A stretch of DNA of 64,000 nt from Ureibacillus xyleni (GCF_900217795.1 NZ_OBMQ01000004.1:222121-286120); one strand, 5' to 3'; positions 44,150 through 53,776 are shown, counted from the stretch's first letter. Notes: generated by a model not told the origin, from the letters alone. Translations and numbers: made by a program.

Positions 44150-44305
44150 TTATTGCCGCTTCTTCGTTTTCTTATTATTAGCTCTTTCTGCCGCTGTTAA
44201 AGGTTCATTTGCAAATTCATGATCAAACTCTCTTGATAAATTCTTCCTTACTGCTTGCTTATCACTAACGGTACCACTTACATTGCTCTTCCGGTTGTTA
44301 CTCAC
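44150..44305 (-). CDS. Small basic protein (51 aa)
   Basis: Short hydrophilic protein ending EPLTAAERANNKKTKKRQ. The GTG at 44305 has GGAGGTG six bases upstream, better than starts further away. Similar short Bacillales proteins with an EFANEPLTxxER ending exist in memory, but I cannot name the family. Possibly sporulation- or nucleoid-related; unproven. Confidence 0.55.
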   Translation of the reverse strand: MSNNRKSNVSGTVSDKQAVRKNLSREFDHEFANEPLTAAERANNKKTKKRQ

Positions 44306-44535
44306 TATCGACACCTCCATAATATTTAGTTTGCCATGTGGTGTCCTTAGTATGTATCTTTGAAAAAAGAAAATCCCCAATTCAAATCAATTTAACAAGG
44401 CACTCTCGTATTTTCATTATTAGGCTAGATTGTTGAACAACATTCTTTCTGAAAGTTCCCACAGAACGCTTTGGGAACCATATACTTACCATTAATGTCT
44501 ATATTAGAAACGGAAGTATTACTGGAGGCGTCAAT

Positions 44536-44820
44536 ATGTGGTTAATCATAGGGCTTATTGCAATTGTAACAACTTTTATTAATCTTTATATGTATACAAC
44601 AGGTAAAGATTACAAGTTTGCGATGGCAATGGGATTGTCATTCACAGCATTAACGCTTTGTGCAGAATATAGTCTTGTATCGAAGTGGGTAGATGCGAAA
44701 GATTGGGCAGCTTTACAGGATGTTGTACCTGGTATGGAGAGGGCATTATGGTTTTTGACTATTGTTTCGATCTTACTAAATATAACACCTCTACTTTTAG
44801 AACGAAAAGGGAAGAAATAG
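44536..44820 (+). CDS. Small membrane protein (94 aa, three helices)
   Basis: Hydrophobic helices at about 2-18, 28-48 and 68-88, ending in the basic ERKGKK. Not recognised. GGAGG precedes the ATG. Monocistronic in appearance. Confidence 0.65.
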   Translation: MWLIIGLIAIVTTFINLYMYTTGKDYKFAMAMGLSFTALTLCAEYSLVSKWVDAKDWAALQDVVPGMERALWFLTIVSILLNITPLLLERKGKK

Positions 44821-44939
44821 ATACTTATTGTTGTGGCCATTTATTTAATATGCAATGAATGTGTAGTCTATATGTATAACTAGCGGGGTCGTTTCTTTAA
44901 AACGATAAATGTCGCAATATTATGAAGGAGTTAAATAAA

Positions 44940-45608
44940 ATGAATGAGAATAAAGGTACAGAAGCAAAACGCTCACAAAAAGCAGAAAACATTCTAGCTC
45001 AGATCGATAGTAATACGAAACTAGGCGACTTACGAAAAATCGCAAAGGACATTAAAAAAAATCACGAACTAGCGATGGAACTTTGGTCAACGAAGGAGTA
45101 TTTGCCTAGATTATTAGCAATTTTAATTATGGATAAAAAACTTCTATCACAAGATGTGCTCAATAAGCTTAATCAGGATATGCAGAATCATACTTTTGAT
45201 GAGCGAAATAACTTAATGGATTGGTTAATGGCAAATCAGCTCACCAAAGACAAGAAGACAATTGCATTGATGGAGTCATGGGAAAATAGCCCTTCTGCAC
45301 TTCAAAGGCGAGCTTTCTGGTATTATCAAGGGCGATTGAGATGGACAGGACAAACTCCGCCCGATAACACCGCAGACTTACTATCTACAATAGAAGCTAC
45401 GATTACGCAGGAAGAACCAGAAGTTCAATGGGCGATGAATTTCACTGCTGGTTGGATAGGCGTTTATGATGAAAAATATCGTGCACGTTGTATTAAACTT
45501 GGTGAGAAAACGGGTCTTTACAAAGATCAAAAAGTAGCAAAAGGATGTACCCCCAACTATTTACCGGAGTTCATTACGATTGAAGTCAACAAACGACATA
45601 AACATTAG
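44940..45608 (+). CDS. DNA alkylation repair (AlkD-like) protein
   Basis: Helical HEAT-like repeat protein of 222 residues of the AlkC/AlkD group, which removes alkylated bases from DNA. Recognisable stretches are LGDLRKIAKDIKKNHELAMEL, LAILIMDKKLLS and WENSPSALQRRAFWYYQGRL. Such short forms are often named only DNA alkylation repair protein, and activity is not certain. GAAGGAG lies nine bases before the ATG at 44940. Confidence 0.82.
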   Translation: MNENKGTEAKRSQKAENILAQIDSNTKLGDLRKIAKDIKKNHELAMELWSTKEYLPRLLAILIMDKKLLSQDVLNKLNQDMQNHTFDERNNLMDWLMANQLTKDKKTIALMESWENSPSALQRRAFWYYQGRLRWTGQTPPDNTADLLSTIEATITQEEPEVQWAMNFTAGWIGVYDEKYRARCIKLGEKTGLYKDQKVAKGCTPNYLPEFITIEVNKRHKH

Positions 45609-45666
45609 ATAACTTTGAAAAAATTTTTTAAGGTGATTTAACTCACTAATTCAGAGTTTTGAGGGG

Positions 45667-46020
45667 GCATTTTAATCAAAAAAATAATAGAAAATGTTTG
45701 CATGCCGTGTAAAAGAGGATAACTTAATTTTTGTTGGCGAGGGTGAAAATTGGTCCTCTAAAGTAACCGTTATCCACATAAACGGACAGGAAACATATCA
45801 AATCCAAATGAACTACAAAAAATATGGCATACAGGATTTGGAAACTTTTAATTATCATGTAGCGTCGAAGATAATAACGGAATAATCGATTTTGTTGGGG
45901 ATCATATTTCTTTAAATCAAGAGGGCATCTTTCAAAGCGATATACCGGTTTCAGCCCTTCAATTCGTGTAAAAGATGCGTTAGTAGTAAAAATAGATTGG
46001 AATGGAAAAAAGGGGAATCG
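45667..46020 (+). pseudogene. Frameshifted lipoprotein-like gene
   Basis: Pieces of one protein lie in different frames. 45694-45885 gives LIFVGEGENWSSKVTVIHIN and so on to a stop. A second frame resumes NGIIDFVGDHISLNQEGIFQ, and a third IRVKDALVVKIDWNGKK. Intact Bacillus homologues, as I recall them, are small lipoproteins with NLTFVGESENW near the start and VVKVEWNGK near the end. A TTG-led KKIIENVCMPCK is a decayed signal. At least two frame changes make it non-functional. Confidence 0.65.
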
Positions 46021-46024
46021 ATTC

Positions 46025-46924
46025 ATGCAGGATATCCTAGTTTTAGGTGGGACTCAGTATTTTGGAAAACAATTAGTTGAGAGATTACTAGCAGATGGGA
46101 AAAATGTAAACATTGCGACACGGGGGCTTACGGCGGATTCATTTGGAGATCGGGTGAATCGCTTAAAGTTAGACCGAGAAGATGAGAAGACCGTTTTTGC
46201 AGCCTTCAAAGAGGGGCAATGGGATGTTGTGTATGATCAAACATGCTATTCGCCAAAGGAATTAAAGGCAACAACTGAAGCCTTAAAAGGGAAAGTGAAA
46301 AAGTATATCCTTACATCTTCTCAAGCCGTGTATGATTACGGAACAAACCACAAGGAAGAAGCTTTTGATCCAACTACATTTACCTTTTCTTTTAAAGGAA
46401 GAAAAGAATATCCAGGCTTCATTGGGTATCAAGAAGCAAAGCGAGCATCAGAAGCTGTACTCTTTAACGACCAGTCATTTGAAGCAGTTTCGGTGCGTTT
46501 TCCAATTGTCGTAGGGAAGGATGACTTTACGGAACGGGTAAAATTTCATGTAGAAAAGGTTATGAACGAAGAGGAGATTGGCGCTAAAAATTTTGATGTC
46601 CGATTGGGTTTTATTTCGTCGGACGAAGCAGCAGATTTTTTATATAAAATGGGAGAATCAAACTTTACCGGAGCGATCAACCCTGGAAGTCGAGGGGATC
46701 TTTCCTTAAGGGAACTGATTCAAAAAATTGAAAGCCATGTGAACAAAAGAGCTATTCTGACATCTGAAGTGACGAGTGAAAATGCCTCACCTTTTGCATT
46801 TGATGGTTCGTGGTCAGTAAATACTGAAAAAGCAGAGCAACTAGGATTTCATTTTACGGGATTACATGATTTATTAGACAAGCTAATTGAATTTTATTCT
46901 ATTAACGGTGAAACTAAGTCGTAG
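46025..46924 (+). CDS. NAD-dependent epimerase/dehydratase family protein
   Basis: Extended SDR protein with the NAD loop LGGTQYFGKQ at the N-terminus, a conserved SS-x-AVYDYG active-site strand, and YQEAK as YxxxK. It probably acts on a nucleotide sugar or related substrate; reductase-type isoflavone or mRNA-binding relatives cannot be excluded. AAGGGG precedes the ATG. A terminator follows. Confidence 0.85.
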   Translation: MQDILVLGGTQYFGKQLVERLLADGKNVNIATRGLTADSFGDRVNRLKLDREDEKTVFAAFKEGQWDVVYDQTCYSPKELKATTEALKGKVKKYILTSSQAVYDYGTNHKEEAFDPTTFTFSFKGRKEYPGFIGYQEAKRASEAVLFNDQSFEAVSVRFPIVVGKDDFTERVKFHVEKVMNEEEIGAKNFDVRLGFISSDEAADFLYKMGESNFTGAINPGSRGDLSLRELIQKIESHVNKRAILTSEVTSENASPFAFDGSWSVNTEKAEQLGFHFTGLHDLLDKLIEFYSINGETKS

Positions 46925-46950
46925 AGCACTAGATTGTATAATTCAATATG

Positions 46951-46992
46951 AAAAAGGGTCATTTTATCAATAACGATAAAGTGATCCTTTTT
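46951..46992 (+). terminator. Terminator of the epimerase gene
   Basis: AAAAAGGGTCA and TTTATC pair with GATAAA and TGATCCTTTTT, with one bulge. Confidence 0.75.
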
Positions 46993-47009
46993 AAATACGG
47001 AGGTAAAAC

Positions 47010-47909
47010 ATGAATGTCCTTGATTGTATCGTGATCGGTGGAGGTCCTGCTGGGTTAAGTGCGAGTTTAACTCTAGGAAGGGCTAGGAGAAACATTGCTT
47101 TATTTGACGATGGAACGAATCGGAATAGAGTGACACAAGCGTCAAATGGTTTTATTACTCGAGATGGAATAAAGCCACAAGCGTTTAAAGAAATCGCACG
47201 AAAAGAGTTGGAGAATTACCCGTCCGTATCATTTATTAATGCAACAGTTACCGAAATTATCAAGGAAAATGAGCAATTTACTGTCAAAACATCGACGAAT
47301 CAGGAATTTGTTTCGGAAAAAATATTGCTTGCCACTGGGATTCAAGAAATATTTTCGATTCCAAGCATACGCAAATTTTATGGCAAAAGCCTATTTAGTT
47401 GTCCGTATTGTGATGGCTGGGAGCAACAAGAAAAGCAGTTAGTGGTGATTGCAGAAAAAGAAGAGCATGTCCTGCATTTGACAAAGTTAATTTATAATTG
47501 GTCGCAGGATTTGATTGTCTTAACGAATGGCGTTCAATTATCTATTGAAGGGCAAACAGAGTTACAAAAACACAATATCAAAATTATTGCGGAAAAGATA
47601 AAAGACTTAATAGGAAATGACGGTTACTTAGAAAGTATTGAGTTCGAAACAGGAGCATCCATTAATAGAACGGCTGGATTCGTTGCGCCATCATATTACC
47701 GACCAAATCATTTCGCTGAGAAGTTAGGCTGTGAAATGGATGAAGAAGGAAAAGTGATAACAGATCATGTTGGTCGAACAACCCAAAAAAATGTCTATAT
47801 TGCAGGGGAAACCGAACGATCCAAACCATCCTCTTTAATGATTTCAGCTGCTAAAGGGAATAAAGCGGCTGTTTCAGTAATTACAGATCTAATCATGGAA
47901 CGGTTTTGA
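47010..47909 (+). CDS. Thioredoxin-reductase-like FAD oxidoreductase
   Basis: Pyridine nucleotide-disulfide oxidoreductase of 299 residues. The FAD loop is GGGPAGLSASLTLGRA, the redox pair CPYCDGWE and the C-terminal FAD motif VYIAGETER. It belongs to the group near thioredoxin reductase that lacks an assigned partner, so the substrate is unknown. GGAGG precedes the ATG. Monocistronic. Confidence 0.87.
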   Translation: MNVLDCIVIGGGPAGLSASLTLGRARRNIALFDDGTNRNRVTQASNGFITRDGIKPQAFKEIARKELENYPSVSFINATVTEIIKENEQFTVKTSTNQEFVSEKILLATGIQEIFSIPSIRKFYGKSLFSCPYCDGWEQQEKQLVVIAEKEEHVLHLTKLIYNWSQDLIVLTNGVQLSIEGQTELQKHNIKIIAEKIKDLIGNDGYLESIEFETGASINRTAGFVAPSYYRPNHFAEKLGCEMDEEGKVITDHVGRTTQKNVYIAGETERSKPSSLMISAAKGNKAAVSVITDLIMERF

Positions 47910-48162
47910 GGACAATAAATAGGTAGCTAAAAAAGTAGGACCAGCACATATGTGTTGCTACACAATTCACACATCGTGAAGCTGTCGCTTGGTTGGAGTT
48001 AGCTTAGCCCGTTTAAATATTTGTTGAAAAAAAATAACTTCAAATTGCCTTAAATTAACAATTGTGTTATTTTAAAATTAACAACTGAAAATTTTCTTTA
48101 GTATTCTGCTAAAGATGGCGTTCAAATAAGTCACTTATTTGATAAATAAAATTCAATTTTAT
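47910..48162. other. Gene-free spacer
   Basis: About 250 AT-rich bases with repeated AACAATTGTGTTATTTTAAAAT-like stretches and no gene. A terminator at 48163 closes it. Confidence 0.45.
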
Positions 48163-48230
48163 AGCCACCCGTAGATTTATACGATCTTCCTTTCAATAGG
48201 ATTCGTATTTATCTTCGGGTGGCTTTTATT
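48163..48230 (+). terminator. Long-stem terminator
   Basis: AGCCACCCG pairs with CGGGTGGCT around a 44-base loop that itself has AGAT/ATCT and ATACGA/TCGTAT pairs; TTTTATTTTTT follows. Confidence 0.7.
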
Positions 48231-48347
48231 TTTTAGGAGGGTTAAGAAGAAAGGAAAACCGCGGTTATGCTGTTCAAAGCAGTAAGAAAGTAGTTGCAAT
48301 GAAATAATCTGTTGTACAAAACAAAATGATAATTAAGGAGAATTTAC

Positions 48348-48962
48348 ATGAACAAACGTGTGAAATATGATGCTGAGTATATAAGTTACTTAGAAAGTGG
48401 CGAGTCAGCTGCCGTAATGATTACGAGAGATATTGTTAATTCAATAAATACAGCAAATAAATGGATAGATGTTTTAGCGTTACATACTTATAATACTCAT
48501 GGAAAAAGGGCTTTTTACTACTTTATTGTGGAGATATTTGATAGAAAGATAAAACCAAGTTATCCAAAGCACACAAATATAGAAGAAAAAAAGTATATTA
48601 CTTGGAAAACGGCGAATCAAGATATTGACGAACAACGCAACAAAGGCGTACATGGACCGAAATATTTAGTACTAAGTCAATTGAATAATAAAAATAAAGG
48701 AAAATATACCACTAAACAAGCGGTATGGAATAAAACTTTTAATCGATGGGTACCAGATGCTTGGTTTACTCCTTCTTGTGAATACAGAATGAAAAAAATT
48801 TACGAAAAACCGAAATGGGAATATTATGTACTCAATGTTAAAAAAGTTACGAATAAACAAGTCGATTTTATTAAAAAGCATGAAAGTGAAATTATCTATA
48901 AAATTAGTAAGAATAGAAAACCTAAATTGGAGTTTTTCCAACTCTATGAAAAACGTAGGTGA
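48348..48962 (+). CDS. Protein of unknown function (204 aa)
   Basis: Not recognised. Strongly basic and aromatic (for example NKTFNRWVPDAWFTPSCEYR), very AT-rich, with no signal or membrane segment. AAGGAG precedes the ATG. Its composition differs from nearby genes, and it stands alone between long spacers, so horizontal origin is possible. Confidence 0.6.
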   Translation: MNKRVKYDAEYISYLESGESAAVMITRDIVNSINTANKWIDVLALHTYNTHGKRAFYYFIVEIFDRKIKPSYPKHTNIEEKKYITWKTANQDIDEQRNKGVHGPKYLVLSQLNNKNKGKYTTKQAVWNKTFNRWVPDAWFTPSCEYRMKKIYEKPKWEYYVLNVKKVTNKQVDFIKKHESEIIYKISKNRKPKLEFFQLYEKRR

Positions 48963-49306
48963 CTTTAAAGATTATTTTATAATTAATGTCGAATTAAATT
49001 TACTGGTATTGCCTTAGGTTAAGTCTTAAGGGGGAAGTAATGTATCTCGGCCCTTGTTTTACACTCTGAACTAAATTCTGAAATTCTTAAGAATAGATAT
49101 TATGTTAGGGTGTAAAGGTTAGTGGCGCTGTTTTAATTGAATAACTGAAGCAAAAGGAGAAAGATTGAGTCAAGAAGGAATAACAAAGGGAACATGTACA
49201 GCTTTCCAAGTGACAAATGAAAGTTAGAGGGAAATAAGATAAAAATTTCACTAGATCATCAGTGGCTTTGTTAAAATAATCTATATTGTGGAAGGAGATA
49301 GGATGA
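48963..49306. other. Gene-free spacer
   Basis: About 340 bases. The only candidate is a 20-codon frame after AAAAGGAGAAAGATTG near 49155, too short to call. Nothing else seen. Confidence 0.45.
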
Positions 49307-49600
49307 ATGCAATACATCATTACAGCTTATGATGGTACTGATATGCATGCCATCGACAGAAGATTAATGGCAAGAGATGAACATTTAAAATCAGTTGAAA
49401 AAAGAAAGAAAGCTGGCGAGCATTTATATGGGGCAGCGATTCTTGATGAGGAAGGAAAAATGATCGGATCCATGATGGTCGTGGAATTTCCATCAAAAGA
49501 AGAGCTAGACAATTGGTTGAAGGTTGAACCTTATGTGGTGGGCAACGTGTGGCAAAAAATCGACATCCAACCTTGCAACGTCGCATCTATATTTAGGTGA
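49307..49600 (+). CDS. YciI-like protein
   Basis: 97-residue dimeric ferredoxin-like protein of the YciI family: YIITAYDGTD at the start, RDEHLKSVEKRKKAGEHLY in the middle, and the YciI-type EEELDNWLKVEPYVVGNVW end. Family members have unknown or weak enzymatic roles, some with a catalytic His-Asp pair. GAAGGAG lies nine bases before the ATG. Confidence 0.85.
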   Translation: MQYIITAYDGTDMHAIDRRLMARDEHLKSVEKRKKAGEHLYGAAILDEEGKMIGSMMVVEFPSKEELDNWLKVEPYVVGNVWQKIDIQPCNVASIFR

Positions 49601-49624
49601 TAAATAGTTTTCTAATCAAAGTAA

Positions 49625-49666
49625 AGAAGGAAGTTAATCCCAAATAATGGACTTTAACTTCCTTCT
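49625..49666. terminator. Hairpin between convergent genes
   Basis: AGAAGGAAGTTAA pairs perfectly with TTAACTTCCTTCT. It lies between the YciI-like gene and the MFS gene; T tracts are absent, so the terminator role is likely but not certain. Confidence 0.6.
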
Positions 49667-49687
49667 ACAACCTAAATGATTTTGGCA

Positions 49688-50890
49688 TTAAATCTTAATT
49701 TTGAATGGATGTTTCGCTTGTGGACGATGATGGAACAGGTAATAGAGGGTAGTTGATAACAACGTAATGATCCCCGCTACCGCATACATCATGCTATAAT
49801 TTACCATGGAAGCAATCAGTCCCATAAAATAAGAACCTAATCCATAGCCTAAGTCGAAAAACAGTAAGAATGTTGCTGTTGCGATACCTCGGCGATGAAT
49901 TGGGGAAAGCTTTACTGTAAGTGCTTGAAAACATGAAAATAATGCCCCATAACCAATCCCCATGAGTAAACCAGAAATTAAAACCATCTTCCCAGAATGC
50001 GATTGACTTAACATTAATAAACCAATTCCAAACAATAAAATCGATGGGTAGTATAAATAATGTTCTTTATATTTATCAAATGCTTTCCCGACGATTGGAC
50101 GAAACACAACAATCATCATGGCAAACACAACGAAAAATAGGCTTGCGATTTGAGTTTGATGAATTTCAGCAGTAAAAGAAGCTAAAAATCCAGATAAAGA
50201 GCTATATGAAAAGGCAAGTAAAAATGCAAGAATTGATATCGGCAAAGCTTTTCGTTCGATAAAATCACTAAAATGCATTTTCTTTTTTGGGACTGTAGTC
50301 TGATTTAATTCAGGGCCATTTTGCTTTTGCTGTGAAACTCGTAAAACAATTGCAAATAGGAGGGAAAGTGCTGAAATAATACAAGCAGCTACAAGTAAAA
50401 CGGTGATGTTCTTGTCTTTCCATAGAAAAAGGCCGCATGCGGGTCCAATTACCATCGCAAGACTCATGAACATACTAAAATAACCGACGCCTTCACCTTG
50501 TCGCGAAATAGGAATAATCGACGAGGCAATCGTAGTTGTAGCAGTCGAGGCAAGCGCAAAGCCCATTCCGTGAATAAATCGAATAGCTAGAAAAACAACA
50601 ATGCCCATTGCCCCGAAATAACAGAAGGAGGCAATTAGAAAGAGGCCTAACCCTACTAAAGCGATTTTCTTGCTACCAAAACGATCTACCCATATCCCGG
50701 AGAAAGGTCTAATCAATACAATTCCTAGAGAATAAATCGTAATGGCCAAGCCCATCTGTTGTTCGTTCCCATGTAAAATATCTTTTACATATAATGGAAA
50801 AGCGGTTGCTAAAATATAAAAGTTTAGTGACACAAAAAAGTTACTTAAACACACAAAAATAAAATCTTTCGTCCAAATTTTCTCTTTCAT
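49688..50890 (-). CDS. MFS transporter
   Basis: 400 residues, 12 helices. Motif A is GIWVDRFGSKKIAL, and helix 4-5 has FIHGMGFALASTATTT. It belongs to the YfcJ/YhhS-like group of drug or sugar exporters. Substrate unknown. It diverges from a LysR gene across 132 bp, the third such pair in the window. Confidence 0.9.
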   Translation of the reverse strand: MKEKIWTKDFIFVCLSNFFVSLNFYILATAFPLYVKDILHGNEQQMGLAITIYSLGIVLIRPFSGIWVDRFGSKKIALVGLGLFLIASFCYFGAMGIVVFLAIRFIHGMGFALASTATTTIASSIIPISRQGEGVGYFSMFMSLAMVIGPACGLFLWKDKNITVLLVAACIISALSLLFAIVLRVSQQKQNGPELNQTTVPKKKMHFSDFIERKALPISILAFLLAFSYSSLSGFLASFTAEIHQTQIASLFFVVFAMMIVVFRPIVGKAFDKYKEHYLYYPSILLFGIGLLMLSQSHSGKMVLISGLLMGIGYGALFSCFQALTVKLSPIHRRGIATATFLLFFDLGYGLGSYFMGLIASMVNYSMMYAVAGIITLLSTTLYYLFHHRPQAKHPFKIKI

Positions 50891-51022
50891 TTAATTCTTC
50901 TCTTCTTTCTTACATAAATCACGATTTAATTTTAACTTATTGATTATATAGTTAAATAACTTTTATGTATAATTATAATTATTAATAATCATATTAGTGT
51001 AGCTAATGTAAAGGGGATTATC

Positions 51023-51925
51023 ATGAATTTCGAACAGTTGGAATATATAAAAGAAGTGATTGAAACGAAATCCATGTCGATTGCTGCCAAAAATCTACAT
51101 GTTACACAATCGGCAATCAGCCAATCGATTTCACTATTAGAAAAGGAATTTGGCGTTCAACTATTTAAACGGTCAAGAAATGGAACGATTCCAACTGAAG
51201 AAGGGAAAAACATTATTGCAAAAGTCCTTGAAATATTAAAAAAAGCAGATGAATTAAAAGAAGAGGTGCAATCTTTAACTTCTTCCTATATCGGAGAATT
51301 AAAAATTGCCACAGTTCCAAGTATATTTATGACATATTTACCGAAAGCACTCGTTACATTTAAAAAGGATTTCCCACAAATAAAAGTATCGATTATGGAA
51401 ATGGACAATAAAGATGTTATAGAAGAAGTGAATCAAAACAAAGTAGATTTGGGCTTAATTGCGTTATTTAATACGGTTAAACCCACATTTCCTGAACCTA
51501 TTGCTTTTCACTCATTTCAAACGCAAGCAACATTTCAGGTAATCGTTCCAAAAGATTCTGTATTGGCTTTTAGTAAAGAGCTGCAGTTAATGGATATACG
51601 AGAGTACCCATTCGTGATATACGGGAAAAATTTTTATAACAATCTGGTTGAGGATTTTGAAAAACATTTTGGTCCATTAAATATCATTTTTAAATCGACG
51701 AACTCAGAGGTAATCAAAAAATCCGTATCAGAAGGCGTGGGGATTAGTATTGTCTCTAGTTTAATGTTAATGGACGATCCATATTTGGAAAGTGGGCGAA
51801 TTATTTCGATACCTCTAACGGGGCATCCACTGAATTTTCACCTCTTATTCGGTGGAATCTACTCAAAAAACCGAAACCAAACCCGTCTCATTAAAAAATT
51901 CCTCGAATACTTTGAGAGACATTAG
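51023..51925 (+). CDS. LysR-family transcriptional regulator
   Basis: Winged HTH (YIKEVIETKSMSIAAKNLHV, then TQSAISQSISLLE) plus a substrate-binding domain. 300 residues, typical. AAAGGGG precedes the ATG. Probably controls the divergent MFS transporter; the intergenic region is AT-rich with several TNA repeats. Confidence 0.88.
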   Translation: MNFEQLEYIKEVIETKSMSIAAKNLHVTQSAISQSISLLEKEFGVQLFKRSRNGTIPTEEGKNIIAKVLEILKKADELKEEVQSLTSSYIGELKIATVPSIFMTYLPKALVTFKKDFPQIKVSIMEMDNKDVIEEVNQNKVDLGLIALFNTVKPTFPEPIAFHSFQTQATFQVIVPKDSVLAFSKELQLMDIREYPFVIYGKNFYNNLVEDFEKHFGPLNIIFKSTNSEVIKKSVSEGVGISIVSSLMLMDDPYLESGRIISIPLTGHPLNFHLLFGGIYSKNRNQTRLIKKFLEYFERH

Positions 51926-52048
51926 GATCTTCTCAACTTTTTGCCTTTTTCGAATATTTTTATTTCTTCAACTCAATGCTTATACTATTGACGACTTAAA
52001 TTAATCTTGTTATTATTCTCCTATTGTTTTTAAAAAAGAATAGATATC

Positions 52049-52116
52049 CCTTGTATAAATTCAAGAATACGGCTTGAAAGTTTCTACCAGCTACCATAAA
52101 TAGCTTGTCTACAAGG
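52049..52116 (+). ncRNA. Purine riboswitch aptamer (guanine type)
   Basis: P1 pairs CCTTGTA (52049-52055) with TACAAGG (52110-52116). P2 pairs CAAG with CTTG around AATACGG, and P3 pairs AGCTA with TAGCT. The invariant core AGTTTCTACC joins P2 and P3. In the J3/1 segment TTGTCTAC, the ligand-reading base is C, as in guanine/hypoxanthine sensors rather than the U of adenine sensors. A terminator at 52158 and a purine permease follow. Confidence 0.92.
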
Positions 52117-52157
52117 AATGGGAAATGATGATATTTTTTATTCCATTTTGTAGAAAA

Positions 52158-52189
52158 GCTTTGGCCAATTCGTGGTCAAAGTTTTTTTT
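52158..52189 (+). terminator. Riboswitch expression-platform terminator
   Basis: CTTTGGCC pairs with GGTCAAAG (one G-T pair), followed by eight Ts. TCTACAA plus AATGG at the 3' side of P1 is complementary to CCATTTTGTAGA (52144-52155), a likely antiterminator. Ligand binding should therefore stop transcription. Confidence 0.88.
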
Positions 52190-52280
52190 ATTATCCTGGA
52201 ACAATAAATGAATTAGTTAAAAAGCTAACTTCGGAAATCTTCCCGCAAATTTTTTTATTTAGCAAAACGGAGATGACAAC

Positions 52281-53576
52281 ATGAAAGACTTTTTTAAATT
52301 TGCCGAACGGGGGACTTCCTATAAAACGGAAACACTCGCAGGAATTACGACCTTCTTATCAATCGCCTATATTTTAATCGTCAATCCAATTATCCTAAGT
52401 CAATCTGGTATGGACCATGGTGCTGTGTTTACTGCTACTGCACTTACCGCCATCATCGGCACACTTCTAATGGGCATACTTGCAAACTTTCCAATAGCGA
52501 TTGCGCCTAGTATGGGATTAAACTCATTCTTCACGTTCTCAGTATGTATTGGCATGGGCATTGATTGGCAAGTTACTTTAACGGGTGTATTTGTTGCTGG
52601 AATCATCTTTATGATTTTAAGCTTATTTAAAATACGCGAAAAAATTATTAACATGATTCCAATCGACTTAAAATACGCCATCGCTGCTGGAATTGGTTTC
52701 TTCATTACATTTATCGGCTTAAAAAATGGTGGAATTGTCGTCGGTAATCCAGATACATTTGTTTCCATTGGTAATTTAACGTCACCGATGACCTTATTAG
52801 CCGTTCTGGGGATTATCATTACAACGATTTTATTAGTAAAAGGGATTAACGGTGGGATTTTCTACTCAATGGTTATTACAACGATTGTTGGGATGATCTT
52901 TGGATTAATTGACGTACCTTCTTCAGTTGTTGGTAGCATTCCAAGCATTGAACCGACATTTGGTGTTGTATTTGGTCATTTAGATGAAATGTTCACACCA
53001 GAAATGTTGACTGTTATTTTCACATTTTTAATCGTGGCCTTCTTTGATACAGCGGGTGCGTTAATTGGTTTAACGAGTCAAGCGGGTATGATGAAAGATA
53101 ATAAAATTCCGAATATCGGGAAAGGCTTACTTGCCGATTCAGCTGCGGGGGTAATTGGAGCTGTATTAGGGACATCAACACCTGCGACAAGTGTCGAATC
53201 TTCAGCTGGGATTGCGGTGGGTGGTAAAACCGGCTTTACATCTGTTGTCATTGCCGCATGTTTTATCGTAGCTTTATTCTTCTCACCACTTGTGAGTGTC
53301 ATTTCAGTCGAAGTAACATCAGCGGCTTTAATCATTGTCGGTGCATTAATGGCCATGGAAATCCGTCGAATCAACTGGACAAAGTTAGAAATTGTTATTC
53401 CTGCATTTTTAACAATTATTATGATGCCACTAACTTCTAGTGTCGTAATCGGGATCGGATTAGGCTTTGTGCTATATCCAATGTGCTTAGTCGCACAAAA
53501 GCGTACGAAAGAAGTTCATCCAATGATGTATGTCCTTTGTGTACTATTCCTTTTATACTTTGCGTTTATCGTGTAG
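52281..53576 (+). CDS. AzgA-type NCS2 purine permease
   Basis: 431-residue permease of the AzgA group of the NCS2 family with about 13 helices. The N-terminus FAERGTSYKTETLAGITTFL and the repeated-half motif SSAGIAVGGKTG (after GTSTPATS) are typical. It imports guanine, hypoxanthine or adenine with protons. The guanine-type riboswitch upstream fits a PbuG-like role. GGAGATGAC precedes the ATG. Confidence 0.93.
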   Translation: MKDFFKFAERGTSYKTETLAGITTFLSIAYILIVNPIILSQSGMDHGAVFTATALTAIIGTLLMGILANFPIAIAPSMGLNSFFTFSVCIGMGIDWQVTLTGVFVAGIIFMILSLFKIREKIINMIPIDLKYAIAAGIGFFITFIGLKNGGIVVGNPDTFVSIGNLTSPMTLLAVLGIIITTILLVKGINGGIFYSMVITTIVGMIFGLIDVPSSVVGSIPSIEPTFGVVFGHLDEMFTPEMLTVIFTFLIVAFFDTAGALIGLTSQAGMMKDNKIPNIGKGLLADSAAGVIGAVLGTSTPATSVESSAGIAVGGKTGFTSVVIAACFIVALFFSPLVSVISVEVTSAALIIVGALMAMEIRRINWTKLEIVIPAFLTIIMMPLTSSVVIGIGLGFVLYPMCLVAQKRTKEVHPMMYVLCVLFLLYFAFIV

Positions 53577-53617
53577 GGAAGAGGACTAGGAGAATATGAT
53601 AGTTGAATAGGATGAAA

Positions 53618-53776
53618 ACAAAAAAGGGGGCGTCTGAAGATCATTTGAGACGCCCCCTTTGCGACGAGGATGGTGACATTTTGATGTGACCACCGCAGGA
53701 GCAAAGGTTTTAATGGATAATTATTATAGAAAAGCAGGCTGCCCAGAAAGTTTTGACTTTTTGAACAGCCACTTTT
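53618..53776 (+). repeat. Dispersed structured repeat B, copy 1
   Basis: Starts with a perfect hairpin (AAAGGGGGCGTCT with AGACGCCCCCTTT), followed by GCGACGAGGATGG and TTTTAATGGATAATTATTAT, and ends in a second hairpin (GGCTG with CAGCC). A second copy with about 85% identity lies at 61937-62093. Both sit just after a plus-strand gene and before a minus-strand gene. The first hairpin could end the permease transcript. Confidence 0.85.

Noticed and set aside
52400..52819. 139-codon minus-strand frame
   Set aside because: Lies entirely within the purine permease gene and has no ribosome binding site.
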